Shown here piece after piece: positions 8,515-17,616 of a stretch of DNA of 64,000 bases (position 1 is the stretch's first letter; each line of letters begins with the position of its first letter). A program made the translations under genes and the position numbers. The DNA is from Anaerolineales bacterium (lineage in GTDB: Bacteria > Chloroflexota > Anaerolineae > Anaerolineales > UBA4823): NCBI GenBank assembly GCA_025057645.1, contig JANXBJ010000001.1, positions 801,422-865,421 of the forward strand, given 5' to 3'. The notes under the pieces were generated by a model. That model had not been told where the DNA came from. It searched no databases and saw only the letters and a list, made by a program, of their open reading frames with translations.

Positions 8515-11500
8515 CAGCCTTTTCCCATCTGCTCCCGAATTATGCGTAAAAACACATCCACCACCGCAGGGTCGAACTGTTTGCCGCGCTGCTCGTGAAT
8601 ATATTGTAATGCCTTTTCAGGAGTCCAAGCCGGACGGTAAGGACGGTTGCTGGTCAAGGCATCCCACACATCCACAACCGCAAAAATGCGGGCCGCCAGA
8701 GGGATTTCCTCACCCTTCAAGCCGCGCGGGTAGCCACGGCCATCCCACCACTCGTGATGACAGTAAGGGATATCCAACGCCGGCCGCAAATACTCGATGG
8801 GCGAAAGCAGCTCGTAAGCGTAGACAGGATGACGGCGCATGATCTCCCACTCCGATTCGCTCAGCGGGCCTGGTTTCTGAAGTATCTGATCTGGAATAGC
8901 CATCTTGCCAATGTCATGCAACCGCACACCGCGCCAGATGTGAACCATCTGATCCTGAGGAACTCCCATCTCAGATGCGATCCGCAAGGTAAGTTCTGTA
9001 ACCCGATTTGAATGTCCTAGTGTCTCTCGGTCACGCTGTTCCAGAGCTTTCGCCCACCCCTCGAGGGTGGCATCGTAAGCGGCTGCTAATTGCACATTGG
9101 TCCTCTGCAAGTCCTCAAACAACTGAGCGTTGTCAATTGCTACTGCGGCTTGGTCGGCAAAGGCCTCGAAGAGAGCACGCCATTCCGCAGGGGGATCAAA
9201 CTCGGTGCGATGGAAAACCTCAAGCACTCCCTTGAGCTGACCTTGAATCACTAACGGGATAACGTGATGAGCGATAAACCTTTCTTCCCTACAGAGTTTC
9301 GTCCTCGCGATCGGGGCGTCTGCCAGATGGAGATTGGGCGTATAGATTGCGCGCTTCTCGGAGGCTGCTTTTCCCATCACCCCCTTTCCCAGGCTGAGAT
9401 CAGTCTCCTTCACATATTCGGTATGAAAGCCATCGCTCGCCACAAAGGACAAACGGTTCGCCTGAGGGTCAAAAAGGTGAATCGCTAACGCATCAACACC
9501 CAGTTGCGAGCGCGCCTCTTGAGCTACGGTCTGGAGTATGGTTTTCAGATCATGGCGCTCAGTAATAGCGCGCTCGATCGCATACAGTGAAACCAGATGA
9601 CGCAGTTGTTTTTCTGCTTGTTCATACAATTTCGCCCGATGAAGGGCACCGGCAGCAATATCTGCGATCGCCTTGAGCAGGTATTGGTCTTGCTCAGAGA
9701 ATTTCCACTGTCCACAGAGGAACAACTCTCCGATGACTTGATCCTTGGCTACTAAGCTCATCCCTGCAACCGATCGACAGCCAGAAAACCCATTCTCTGC
9801 ACAAGTCGGTTCGTCAAAGACCAACACAGAAACGCGCTTCTCGCAGAGTAACTGCACTTGTTCCTCCCCAAGAACTCGGAAAAAGTCTGCCAGGGTTTCT
9901 GCGGAGCCACGCACGGCCTCTAGCACCGCTTTTTCCCCTCCCGGATCGAAAAGACGGACCCCGATGGAGGATAGATGAAGGCCTCTAAGAACTTTTTCAA
10001 GTAGTACCTCGATAACCTCTTTCTGGCTGTTAGCCATCCGTAGGGAGAAGCTCAGGTCTGCGATCAACTCCAACTCCCTAACGCAGTTGCGTGCCTCATC
10101 GAGCAAGCGCACGTTCTCCACCACCAGCGCAGCCGTAGAAGCAATGCTGCTGAGGAAATGCAAATCCTCTGCAGTGAAAGCGTTTCGCCGCTCACAATTA
10201 TCGAGAGCAATTACCCCAATAGCCCGATCGTGAATCATAAGCGGAGCAACAATGGCGCTTTGCACAGCTCTCATTTCCTCTACTTCGCCGTCAAACCGAA
10301 TCGTCGGATCACCCCGAGCATCACCGATAATTAGCGGTTGACGCAATCGAAAAGCCTTTGCTGAGTATCCCCTTTCCAAAGGAAAGCTGATTTGAAGGAT
10401 GCGTGGGTCTCGATAACCATACAAAGCTCGAATCGAAAGTCCCCCACCGCTTTCGTCTTGCAACAAGACACTTCCCTTCTGGGCACCCGGCACGGCATGA
10501 ATCACCGCTTCAAGCAACCTCTCGAGCAGAGTGTCAAGCTTGTCGTTTCCTTGAAGAGCCCAGTGGACCAACTGAATGGCCTGTTGCTCACGCTGACGGC
10601 GCTTGTTCAAGCTAATATCTTGAATGAGTCCTTGGGCGACCAGAAGATTCCGCCGTGAATCGTACAGGGGGATGGCCTGATCTCTCACCCATACGGTCTC
10701 TCCGTCTTTTCGGATAAGGCGGTATTCTTGATCCCAAGGCCTTCTCTCGGACAGATGGCGTCGATAGACCTCGAGAGCTTCCGGGCGGTCCTCGGGGTGA
10801 ATGCGTTGAATCCAAAGATAAGGGTCGCTAAGGATCTCCTGAGAAGTATAGCCGCAAAGCTGTTCAATATTTGGACTGACGTATTCCGCTTGGAGCGCCC
10901 CCTGCTCGTTTGCAACAGCTACATAGACCACCACCGGCAATCGTTCGACAAGGTCTCGATAACGCCTTTCGGTCTGCTGGATTTTTTGGCTCATTTCTTG
11001 ACGGTGAATGGCGCTGCCGATTAGGTTTACCGCAATGCACAAGGCTTCAATCTCCGACTGACTCCAAAAGCGGCTCGAATGACAATCGTCGAACTTCATC
11101 ACCCCCCACCACCGCTCTCCAACAAAGACCGGAAACACTGCAAGAGAGAGCATCCCCTGCGACCGAAGAAACTCTTGCTCTAGCTCGGGAAACTCTTCTA
11201 CCCGGCCGTATAGAGGCTCACCGCTCCTTAGTTTCTCAACCCAACGGGCAAAACCACCTCCACGCAGGAGTCGCAGCTGAGAAGCGAGATGATCATTCTG
11301 TGGCAAACTGCCCTTGGCCACCCACTCACAAACCGGAGCGAGGGATACCCCTCCCTCATCCAGACCACCCAAATTCTTGAAAAGAGAGACCCGATCAACC
11401 CCAGTGGCAGTCCCCAAGGCCTCGAGGATGTTCTGAATCACCTCTTGCCAATCCTCTGTTTGCAACAAGCGTTCAGCAGCAAAGCTTATCCCTGTAAGAA

Positions 11501-12701
11501 CTGCATCTCGCCGTTCAATCGCCCTTTCAGCTTGGCATCGCTCCGAAATATCGCGGATCACAGCAACCCCCAGCCACCGTTCCTCAACGGTAGCCAGGGA
11601 TAACGAGACTTCAACAGGCACTCGAACACCGCTCTTGGTGAGGCATTCAAACTCAAAGGTCATCCCTTCAGAGCCTAATTTTGCGCTCTCGACAAATCGC
11701 TTCCAATTCCCATCCGCCCAGGCTTGCCACTCTGGGGGAATGATCAGCTCATCCACCACTCTCCCTAAGGCTTCTTTCGAAGAGTAGCCAAAGATTCGCT
11801 CGGCGGCCTTGTTCCAGAATTGAATTCGGCCTTGTAGGTCAACCACCACAATTCCATCTCGGACAGTCTGGACAAGCGTCTGAAAGACTGGAATACTCTG
11901 TCCGAGAGCTGTTCCCGCACTTTTATAGGGAGTGAGATCATTAAAAACCGCAAAGAACCTATCGCTATCCAAAGCAAAAGCGGTGATCTCAAGATAGCGC
12001 TGCCAAGGCCAGAAATAGGTCTCAAAGTGAACTCTGGACTCACCCTGATCGAGCTTGATTAATTGATCGAGAAAAGCAGACGTACTTCCGCCAAAAACTT
12101 CACGGCTGCGTTTGTGAAGGAGCTGGGCTACCTCATGCCCGGCCATCTTTCCGAAACCCGAATTCGCTGCGACAATAACGAACTCCAGGGGCACTCCTTG
12201 CTCACCCCGAACCCATTGATTGAGAGTAACACCCCCCTCAAAGTTTTCAAAGAACAATTCCAGCACCTCTTGACTTCGGAGGCCCTGCGGCTCAAGAACC
12301 GAGGGTCTCGTCCTCTCCTCGATCATTAGCACTGCTCCCCGATGATTTGTCTCTTCGAAAGGTAAGAGCGAGAGGGACACTTCGGACTTTTTTCCATCCC
12401 CCAACTTGAGGAGAGCACAGTCCAGCTTCTCAATCCGCTGGTTTTGTTCGATAAAATCCCGAATCGGGAAAGGTACTCGTCCGTCCTCTGAGAACTCGGT
12501 GGAGAGAAAGATCAGTTCATCGAGAGACTTGCCTCGGGCAACTGCATCTTGATAGCCCAGCAAGCGTTTAGCAACCCCATTCAGCGCCCGGACTCTGCCC
12601 TCACTATCTAGGAGGAGAATCGCTGCGGGGTGAAGGTCAAGGATGCAGTCCAGAAGCCCCCGAGGAATCTGCGAAAATTCCGGAGTGTCTAGCGCGGCCA
12701 C
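8514..12701 (-). CDS. Multi-PAS/GAF sensor with C-terminal HD-GYP domain (probable c-di-GMP phosphodiesterase)
   Basis: 1395 residues, no membrane segment. Approximate order: PAS (~20-130), PAS-like (~150-260), PAS (~285-400, with GIVVVDLQGRIQFWNKAAER), GAF (~420-580), PAS with PAC (~605-720), three GAF domains (~740-890, 905-1040, 1060-1200), then HD-GYP (~1215-1390). The HD-GYP motifs are intact: HDIGKMAIPDQIL, the HHEWWDGRGYP signature, and DVWDALTSNRPYRP. Such domains hydrolyse cyclic di-GMP; the sensory modules suggest integration of several cytoplasmic signals, possibly redox or small ligands. The start is a GTG with GAGGA upstream. It is the first gene of a pair with the rhodanese gene. 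Confidence 0.9.
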   Translation of the reverse strand: MAALDTPEFSQIPRGLLDCILDLHPAAILLLDSEGRVRALNGVAKRLLGYQDAVARGKSLDELIFLSTEFSEDGRVPFPIRDFIEQNQRIEKLDCALLKLGDGKKSEVSLSLLPFEETNHRGAVLMIEERTRPSVLEPQGLRSQEVLELFFENFEGGVTLNQWVRGEQGVPLEFVIVAANSGFGKMAGHEVAQLLHKRSREVFGGSTSAFLDQLIKLDQGESRVHFETYFWPWQRYLEITAFALDSDRFFAVFNDLTPYKSAGTALGQSIPVFQTLVQTVRDGIVVVDLQGRIQFWNKAAERIFGYSSKEALGRVVDELIIPPEWQAWADGNWKRFVESAKLGSEGMTFEFECLTKSGVRVPVEVSLSLATVEERWLGVAVIRDISERCQAERAIERRDAVLTGISFAAERLLQTEDWQEVIQNILEALGTATGVDRVSLFKNLGGLDEGGVSLAPVCEWVAKGSLPQNDHLASQLRLLRGGGFARWVEKLRSGEPLYGRVEEFPELEQEFLRSQGMLSLAVFPVFVGERWWGVMKFDDCHSSRFWSQSEIEALCIAVNLIGSAIHRQEMSQKIQQTERRYRDLVERLPVVVYVAVANEQGALQAEYVSPNIEQLCGYTSQEILSDPYLWIQRIHPEDRPEALEVYRRHLSERRPWDQEYRLIRKDGETVWVRDQAIPLYDSRRNLLVAQGLIQDISLNKRRQREQQAIQLVHWALQGNDKLDTLLERLLEAVIHAVPGAQKGSVLLQDESGGGLSIRALYGYRDPRILQISFPLERGYSAKAFRLRQPLIIGDARGDPTIRFDGEVEEMRAVQSAIVAPLMIHDRAIGVIALDNCERRNAFTAEDLHFLSSIASTAALVVENVRLLDEARNCVRELELIADLSFSLRMANSQKEVIEVLLEKVLRGLHLSSIGVRLFDPGGEKAVLEAVRGSAETLADFFRVLGEEQVQLLCEKRVSVLVFDEPTCAENGFSGCRSVAGMSLVAKDQVIGELFLCGQWKFSEQDQYLLKAIADIAAGALHRAKLYEQAEKQLRHLVSLYAIERAITERHDLKTILQTVAQEARSQLGVDALAIHLFDPQANRLSFVASDGFHTEYVKETDLSLGKGVMGKAASEKRAIYTPNLHLADAPIARTKLCREERFIAHHVIPLVIQGQLKGVLEVFHRTEFDPPAEWRALFEAFADQAAVAIDNAQLFEDLQRTNVQLAAAYDATLEGWAKALEQRDRETLGHSNRVTELTLRIASEMGVPQDQMVHIWRGVRLHDIGKMAIPDQILQKPGPLSESEWEIMRRHPVYAYELLSPIEYLRPALDIPYCHHEWWDGRGYPRGLKGEEIPLAARIFAVVDVWDALTSNRPYRPAWTPEKALQYIHEQRGKQFDPAVVDVFLRIIREQMGKG

Positions 12702-13163
12702 TTTGTCCTCGATCGCCTACCCAAACTTCTTCACCTGTAGATTTTACTTTTAGCGCGGGTGCGATCTGCAAACAAAACTGAAAGGTTAAAGACTGTTAAT
12801 AATCCAGAAGAGGCTCTCTACCTCAAGGTAGAGAGCCTTGCTGACACAAGATCGGGTTTTGGGCCCATGAGAAGAGTCATAAAAACCGTAGAACATCAGT
12901 CGTGGGGGTAGGGATAAATGTCTCTGCCCAAGATGATGTTTATCTAATCCTTTTGGCTGCGATCCGCTATACAATGGGAGTGAACAACTGCCTAAAATGA
13001 ACACGGCAGTCAGAGGAAGGTACTATCAAGTAGGCTCGGGTTGGGGATTTAGAAGTAACAAAGGACACCAGTTTTCCCGGCTTTCTTTATCGAGAGCAGA
13101 ACACTTTCCAGCTACCCTATAGATGTCCCCCACTAGCTAGATCAATTGCTCAGGAGGCAAAGG
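12702..13163. other. 462-bp intergenic region between divergent genes, with hairpins
   Basis: No gene is supported here. A strong hairpin lies at 12811-12838. Nearby on the minus strand, AACATCA/TGATGTT (about 12890-12940) encloses a second hairpin with GGGCAG/CTACCC arms, and GGTTTT/AAAACC can pair between them. This could be a small structured RNA ending in the 12811-12838 hairpin, or a regulatory leader, but no U-run follows either side. The malic enzyme Shine-Dalgarno (AGGAGG) is at the right end. Confidence 0.4.
12811..12838. repeat. Perfect 13-bp inverted repeat (hairpin)
   Basis: AGGCTCTCTACCT at 12811-12823 is exactly complementary to AGGTAGAGAGCCT at 12826-12838 with a two-base gap. 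It lies between divergent genes, where no gene needs a terminator, and lacks a U-tract. Its role is unknown. Confidence 0.75.
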
Positions 13164-14522
13164 ATGAACAACAGCACGAAAGAGATCAGTGTCGAGGAAT
13201 TATTAGCGAAGGCCAGAAAACCCTCAGAGGATGCGCTGATCTTGCATCCCTTCTATCGAGGAAAAATCGAAACAGCCCTGAAATGCTGCGTACGCTCGTT
13301 TGACGACTTTGCTATCTGGTACACACCTGGCGTAGCTGCACCCTGCCGCGCCATCGCCGAAAACCCAGAGCTGGTTTACGAGTATACCAACAAATGGAAT
13401 ACTGTGGCAATCGTCAGCGATGGATCACGAGTACTGGGGCTAGGAGACATTGGTCCGAAAGCCGGCCTGCCAGTTATGGAAGGTAAAGCGTTGCTTTACA
13501 AATACCTCGGCGGGGTAGACGGCATCCCAATCATGATCGACAGCAAAGACCCCGAAGTCATTATCAATACCGTTCTAATGCTTCAACCCGGTTGGGGTGG
13601 AGTAAACTTGGAGGACATTGCCCAACCCAAGTGCTTCCGCATTCTGGACACTTTGCGCGAAAAAGCCGAGATCCCTATCTGGCACGATGACCAACAAGGC
13701 ACAGCAACCGTTACCCTAGCCGGTCTCATCAATGCCCTGAAAATTGTGGGTAAGAAAATTAGTGAGATCAGCATCGCCTTTATCGGCAGCGGCGCTTCTA
13801 ATGTGGCTTGCTCCCGCTTAATCTTTGGCTGGGGAGCCGATCCAGCGCGCTGCTACATGGTTGATAGCAAAGGAATTCTCGGAAAGCACCGCAAGGACAT
13901 TGAAATGCGCAAAGCCGAGTTTGTGGATAAATGGCGACTGTGCCAGATCACCAATGCGCTCGGCCGTGAAGGCGGCATTCCCGAAGCTATGAAGGGCGTA
14001 GATGTTGTGATCGGCCTTTCCCAATCCGGCCCGGGAGTGATTTTGCCGGAATGGGTTTCCACCATGGCCAAGGATGCCATCGTATTCGCCTGCGCCAACC
14101 CTGTGCCGGAGATCTGGCCCTGGGAGGCAAAGGCCGCCGGAGCCCGCATTGTTGCTACTGGCCGCTCAGACTTTCCCAACCAGATCAACAATTCCCTTGG
14201 CTTCCCCGGCATTTTCCGCGGTGCCCTAGATGTGCGCGCCCGCACGATCACCGACGAAATGTGCTTTGCCGCGGCCCAAGCCTTGGCAGAACACATCGGC
14301 GACCGATTAGACGAAGAACACATTATTCCCACCATGGACGATTGGGAGGTCTTCCCGCGCGAAGCAGCGGCAGTGGCGGTCAAAGCCGTCGAACAAGGGG
14401 TCGCCAGGATAACCAAAACTTATGACGAGGTCTATGAACACGCTCATAAAATTATTAAGCGCTCACGCGAGCTGACCCACATAATGATGAAAGAAGGCTT
14501 TATCGCCGAGGCGCCGGTATAG
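13164..14522 (+). CDS. NAD(P)-dependent malic enzyme
   Basis: 452 residues of the bacterial short malic enzyme type without the phosphotransacetylase extension. Landmarks: YTPGVAAPCRAIAENPE, VSDGSRVLGLGDIGP, PVMEGKALLYKYLGG with the catalytic Lys, EDIAQPKCFRIL and WHDDQQGTATV with metal ligands, and the nucleotide fold FIGSGASNVA followed by VDSKGIL. It oxidatively decarboxylates malate to pyruvate (reversible), feeding the pyruvate enzymes elsewhere in the window. The ATG at 13164 is 4 nt after AGGAGGCAAAGG; the frame also runs to a TTG at 13146, which lies upstream of that Shine-Dalgarno and is less likely. Cofactor preference (NAD or NADP) is not resolved. Confidence 0.93.
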   Translation: MNNSTKEISVEELLAKARKPSEDALILHPFYRGKIETALKCCVRSFDDFAIWYTPGVAAPCRAIAENPELVYEYTNKWNTVAIVSDGSRVLGLGDIGPKAGLPVMEGKALLYKYLGGVDGIPIMIDSKDPEVIINTVLMLQPGWGGVNLEDIAQPKCFRILDTLREKAEIPIWHDDQQGTATVTLAGLINALKIVGKKISEISIAFIGSGASNVACSRLIFGWGADPARCYMVDSKGILGKHRKDIEMRKAEFVDKWRLCQITNALGREGGIPEAMKGVDVVIGLSQSGPGVILPEWVSTMAKDAIVFACANPVPEIWPWEAKAAGARIVATGRSDFPNQINNSLGFPGIFRGALDVRARTITDEMCFAAAQALAEHIGDRLDEEHIIPTMDDWEVFPREAAAVAVKAVEQGVARITKTYDEVYEHAHKIIKRSRELTHIMMKEGFIAEAPV

Positions 14523-14569
14523 TGAACAAACTACTCAGAATAGCCTAACTACCACTCGGAGGGAAGAGC

Positions 14570-15475
14570 ATGTACGATCTGATCATCATCGGAGGAGGAC
14601 CGGCGGGCCTAACCGCTATGATCTACGCCATTCGCAAGCGCCTCAACGCGCTCTTAGTGTCTAGGGATTTGGGCGGCAAGACCATGTGGCGGCTAGAGTT
14701 GCCTTGGGTCGAGGAATATCAGGTCATCAAAGGCTTGGAAGTGGTCAACAAGTTCAAGAGTGAATTGGAATACCTGAGTTTTGCCCGTCACATGGAAGCA
14801 GTTGAAAAAGTAGAAAAACGCGACCAAGGATTTTGTACGATCACCAAAGGGGGCGGAGAATTGATGTCCAAAGCGGTTATTGTCGCCACCGGCGCACAAC
14901 AAAAACGCCTCGGAGTCCCCGGCGAAAGAGAATTCCTGATGCGCGGCCTTTGCTATTCCGCGCTGAGTTATGCGCCCCTCTTTATCGAGCGCAAAACGGC
15001 GGTTATCGGCGACGGTGATTTGGCTTTGCGCTCCACTGCAGAGTTAGCCACGGTCGCCAGTCAGGTGACACTTGTCGGAGTTTCCCCAGAGACCCTAAAA
15101 TCTCCCTTAGGGGAAAAGGTGAAAAATTCCTCCAACGTCATCATTCTGGAAGAATACCAAGTGCTGGAAGTGAAAGGAGAACGGTTTGCAGAGCGACTGG
15201 TAGTCAAAAGCCCTCAAGGGGAAATCCGAGAGGTCGAAGCGGAAGGCACCTTTATCGAGCTCGGGCTCATTCCCAACTCGCAAATTGTCGCTGATCTGGT
15301 AAAACTCGATACCCAAGGGAGAATCTGTATCGATTGCTTCTGCCGCACCAGCGTCCCAGGCCTCTTTGCTGCCGGCGACGTCACCGATATCTACTCCGAG
15401 CAAATCCTAGTTGCTGTCGGGGAAGGTGCCAAGGCTGCGCTGAGCGCTTACGAGTATTTGCTCCCAACGCTCTAA
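14570..15475 (+). CDS. Thioredoxin-reductase-like flavoprotein lacking the redox-active CxxC
   Basis: 301 residues. The FAD motif GGGPAGL is at the N-terminus, the second dinucleotide motif is degenerate (IGDGDLALRSTAEL), and the FAD-binding end GLFAAGDVTD is intact. In thioredoxin reductases the NADPH domain carries a CAxC disulphide, usually in a G-x-S-Y-C-A-x-C context. The aligned stretch here reads GLCYSALSYAP with a single Cys, so it cannot reduce thioredoxin by the standard route. It may be an NAD(P)H-dependent ferredoxin/flavodoxin-type reductase or an enzyme of unknown acceptor. It lies 47 nt after the malic enzyme gene with its own GGAGGG, so it is probably co-transcribed. Confidence 0.85.
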   Translation: MYDLIIIGGGPAGLTAMIYAIRKRLNALLVSRDLGGKTMWRLELPWVEEYQVIKGLEVVNKFKSELEYLSFARHMEAVEKVEKRDQGFCTITKGGGELMSKAVIVATGAQQKRLGVPGEREFLMRGLCYSALSYAPLFIERKTAVIGDGDLALRSTAELATVASQVTLVGVSPETLKSPLGEKVKNSSNVIILEEYQVLEVKGERFAERLVVKSPQGEIREVEAEGTFIELGLIPNSQIVADLVKLDTQGRICIDCFCRTSVPGLFAAGDVTDIYSEQILVAVGEGAKAALSAYEYLLPTL

Positions 15476-15516
15476 AAGCTCTACGAGAGACTGACCCCCC
15501 CAAGATCGAGTGCCAA

Positions 15517-15569
15517 AGGCCGCAAGTTCCATATGCCCTTTCGTTTGAGCGAATTGAAACTTGCGGCCT
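15517..15569. terminator. Long inverted repeat between convergent genes, probable bidirectional terminator
   Basis: Twelve-base arms AGGCCGCAAGTT (15517-15528) and AACTTGCGGCCT (15558-15569) are perfectly complementary with a 29-base loop. It separates two convergent genes. No clear U-tract follows, so the termination mechanism is uncertain. Confidence 0.55.
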
Positions 15570-15619
15570 CCCAAGAGACTCTAGGTTGGCCTCAGTATCC
15601 AGCTGGCTTCAGAGATACG

Positions 15620-16168
15620 CTACTCAAGTTTTTTCGTTCTCGACAAGCGAATTTCTCGAAATCCGTATAAAAAACCCGGCACAACCTGCTTGGGGAACTT
15701 CGGCCAGGTGATCACGATCACAGTCCCTAGATAAGCAACCAGCCACCACCCTAGTGCCGGATACCAACTCAAGGAGATCCAAAGCAGGTAACCATAAACC
15801 GGAGCTTGGTAAAGCATCCCCAGAGAAGAAGGAATCCCTAGCCACAAGAAGAGAACACCCCAAAGAACCAAATAGAGCCATCCCCTCCAAGGTGAAAGGA
15901 TGCGTGAGGAGATAAAGTAGAGCAGTAAACCGGTTGCCACCGACATGTCCACATGCAAATCATGTTCCCCAATCCAGGATTTGTATTGAACACGACTGCA
16001 GCGAGCTAAATTGCCATCCAAAAAATCGCCCACCCAATCGGCTAACATCAACCAGATGACCAGAGGAAGGGCCTCTGCTCCCCGGGTGATCCCCAAAAAG
16101 ACTAAGAAAACCCCGATCCCAAATCGGGCAAAAGTGATCCAATCTGCAACTTGCTTGGCAACGATCAT
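15620..16168 (-). CDS. CDP-alcohol phosphatidyltransferase-like integral membrane protein
   Basis: 182 residues with about five hydrophobic segments. The stretch DWVGDFLDGNLAR followed by G, D and D residues (WIGEHDLHVDMSV) resembles the CDP-alcohol phosphatidyltransferase signature DG-x2-AR-x8-G-x3-D-x3-D. Here the spacing is DG-x2-AR-x10-G-x2-D-x3-D, and the usual first Asp region is preceded by LADWVGDFLDG. Such enzymes join CDP-diacylglycerol to an alcohol in phospholipid synthesis. The altered spacing means substrate and even activity are uncertain. It follows the universal stress protein gene by 16 nt and is probably co-transcribed. Confidence 0.7.
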   Translation of the reverse strand: MIVAKQVADWITFARFGIGVFLVFLGITRGAEALPLVIWLMLADWVGDFLDGNLARCSRVQYKSWIGEHDLHVDMSVATGLLLYFISSRILSPWRGWLYLVLWGVLFLWLGIPSSLGMLYQAPVYGYLLWISLSWYPALGWWLVAYLGTVIVITWPKFPKQVVPGFLYGFREIRLSRTKKLE

Positions 16169-16184
16169 GGCTGCACCTCCCGGC

Positions 16185-17078
16185 CTAGGGCAATCTCACC
16201 GTCAAGACCGAGCATTTGCCATAGTGGATTAGCTTGCGTGAGACGCTGCCTAGCAACCAAGCGCTCACGGGGCTAAGGCCGCGCGAGCCGGCTACAATCA
16301 GGTCAACCTGCTTCTCTTTAGCGAATTGCAGGATTTCCGTTGCCGCATCTCCGCGACGCAGAAAGGACTCTGCCTTATAGCCGCCCTGCTTCAGCAATTC
16401 CAGAGTCTGCACCAGGACCCTTTCTCCTGCCTCCTCTTCTTCGCTCTTTTGAAGAGTCGTAGCAGTTCGAGCAGCGGAAATCACTGGCAGGGGACCTTTC
16501 CCCATGCCCCAGGCTGCGGTGGCGTAATCCTCCGGGTAGAGCGGTGGGAGCACGTGAAGAGCAGAGAGCCTCACACCTTGAGGTAGAGGAAAACTACAAA
16601 GGTAGTCCACAGCCTTCCACCCATACTCCGAACCGTCATTGGCGAGCAGAACATGATGAAGTCCCTGATACGGGGCACGTACGACTAAGACAGGGCAGTG
16701 ACCATATTCCACTACTTTTTGGGCAACACCTCCTAAGAAGATTCCTAACGTAGCGCGCAAACCTACTGCACCAACCACAACTAGGTTTGCTTTCCGCCGA
16801 ACTGCCATATCCAAAATCGTTTCGGCCGGGTCTCCAGCTTTGACTTCGGATTGAATTGAAATCCCGCGATCGCGCAAGTGCTCACAGGTGGCCTCGAGCT
16901 GTTCTTTGATTGTCGGATAGTGGTCAATGCGGGTAGGGGGAAACACCGCAAGGGCGATGACTTCGCTGCCGCTTGGGAGCGGTAGGTCGCAAATCAATTT
17001 AGCAGCGGCATAGGCGTGCTCTGACCCATCGTCTCCAAAGATGATCCGCAAGGGCTGACTCGCTGCTCTGACCTTCAT
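16185..17078 (-). CDS. Universal stress protein with two UspA domains
   Basis: About 297 residues in two UspA repeats (~8-150 and ~155-297). Each ends in the nucleotide-binding type loop: VVVGAVGLRATLGIFLGG in the first, and IVAGSRGLSPVSAWLLGS in the second, which fits the G-x2-G-x9-GS ATP-binding pattern. Each is followed by a VR(K)-H/Y-G-x-C-x-VL-V strand. Tandem Usp proteins act in the cytoplasm under starvation, hypoxia or energy stress. The frame extends to a TTG at 17222, but the ATG at 17078 sits 6 nt after AGGAGG and a promoter lies inside that extension, so the short start is right. Confidence 0.92.
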   Translation of the reverse strand: MKVRAASQPLRIIFGDDGSEHAYAAAKLICDLPLPSGSEVIALAVFPPTRIDHYPTIKEQLEATCEHLRDRGISIQSEVKAGDPAETILDMAVRRKANLVVVGAVGLRATLGIFLGGVAQKVVEYGHCPVLVVRAPYQGLHHVLLANDGSEYGWKAVDYLCSFPLPQGVRLSALHVLPPLYPEDYATAAWGMGKGPLPVISAARTATTLQKSEEEEAGERVLVQTLELLKQGGYKAESFLRRGDAATEILQFAKEKQVDLIVAGSRGLSPVSAWLLGSVSRKLIHYGKCSVLTVRLP

Positions 17079-17168
17079 GACAACCTCCTTTCTGCTTACC
17101 ATACGACCACCCCGCGGAGGCGACAAGGGAACACAGAGCAGGGTGCAGAAAAGCGATTTCTCAATTTC

Positions 17169-17197
17169 AGTATAGCAAGGAATCAGACGCGATTCAA
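17169..17197 (-). promoter_or_regulatory. Sigma70-type promoter of the universal stress protein gene
   Basis: On the minus strand TTGAAT (17197-17192) and TATACT (17174-17169) are separated by exactly 17 bp. The predicted transcript start is near 17162, giving an ~84-nt leader to the ATG at 17078. Confidence 0.65.
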
Positions 17198-17572
17198 TAA
17201 CCTTACCTAACGGGTTGACCAAGCCAGGCCTGTTCGATCAACGGCAAAGTCGACTGGTCATCTGCGGCTTCCATAACCAAAGCCCAAGCCGGACAACGGG
17301 TCGCCATCGCCGGTCCTATGAGAGCCGGCAAGAGCACACCAGCTAGACTATCAATGCGTTTTTACGGCGTAAAGCAAGGGGCATCCTGATCGAGAGAAGG
17401 GATCAGCTCAGTATTCGCGCCATAGTCTGCGGTGTCTGATCGGAATAACATCCGGGACGCCCGGTTTGTTCAACAGAGAATTGTGGAAAATATTCGCCAT
17501 AGATATCCATCCCAGTCAGAACCAGCTAATCTAGAGTTATTCTATCCAATTGGAAAAATTGGCAAGGAATTG
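17198..17572. other. Gene-free stretch between divergent USP and hydrogenase operons
   Basis: I see no supported gene. A minus-strand frame of about 45 codons (17370 down to 17232) has no credible start and may be a remnant. The right part (17490-17640) becomes markedly A+T-rich, as expected for a promoter region. A plus-strand frame from 17432 that leads into hydB lacks family similarity and is unlikely to be translated. Confidence 0.5.
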
Positions 17573-17616
17573 TGTGACAAAACTCACTATTCATTCTTAC
17601 TGCGCTTGAGTATATT
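17573..17616 (+). promoter_or_regulatory. CRP/FNR-like site and -10 element ahead of the hydrogenase operon
   Basis: TGTGACAAAACTCACT at 17573-17588 fits the CRP-type dyad TGTGA-N6-TCACA at 9 of 10 positions. A TATATT at 17611-17616 can serve as -10, with transcript start near 17622. The site is then centred about 41-42 bases upstream of the start, the position at which CRP/FNR-family proteins activate class II promoters, and no good -35 hexamer is present. The regulator identity is inference. Confidence 0.5.

Noticed and set aside
10728..11603. Plus-strand frames inside the HD-GYP gene
   Set aside because: They are shadows of the long coding frame on the other strand, with unusual composition.
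12786..13004. Small minus-strand gene of 72 codons
   Set aside because: It lies over the hairpin region and shows no resemblance to a protein; the sequence is better explained as regulatory.
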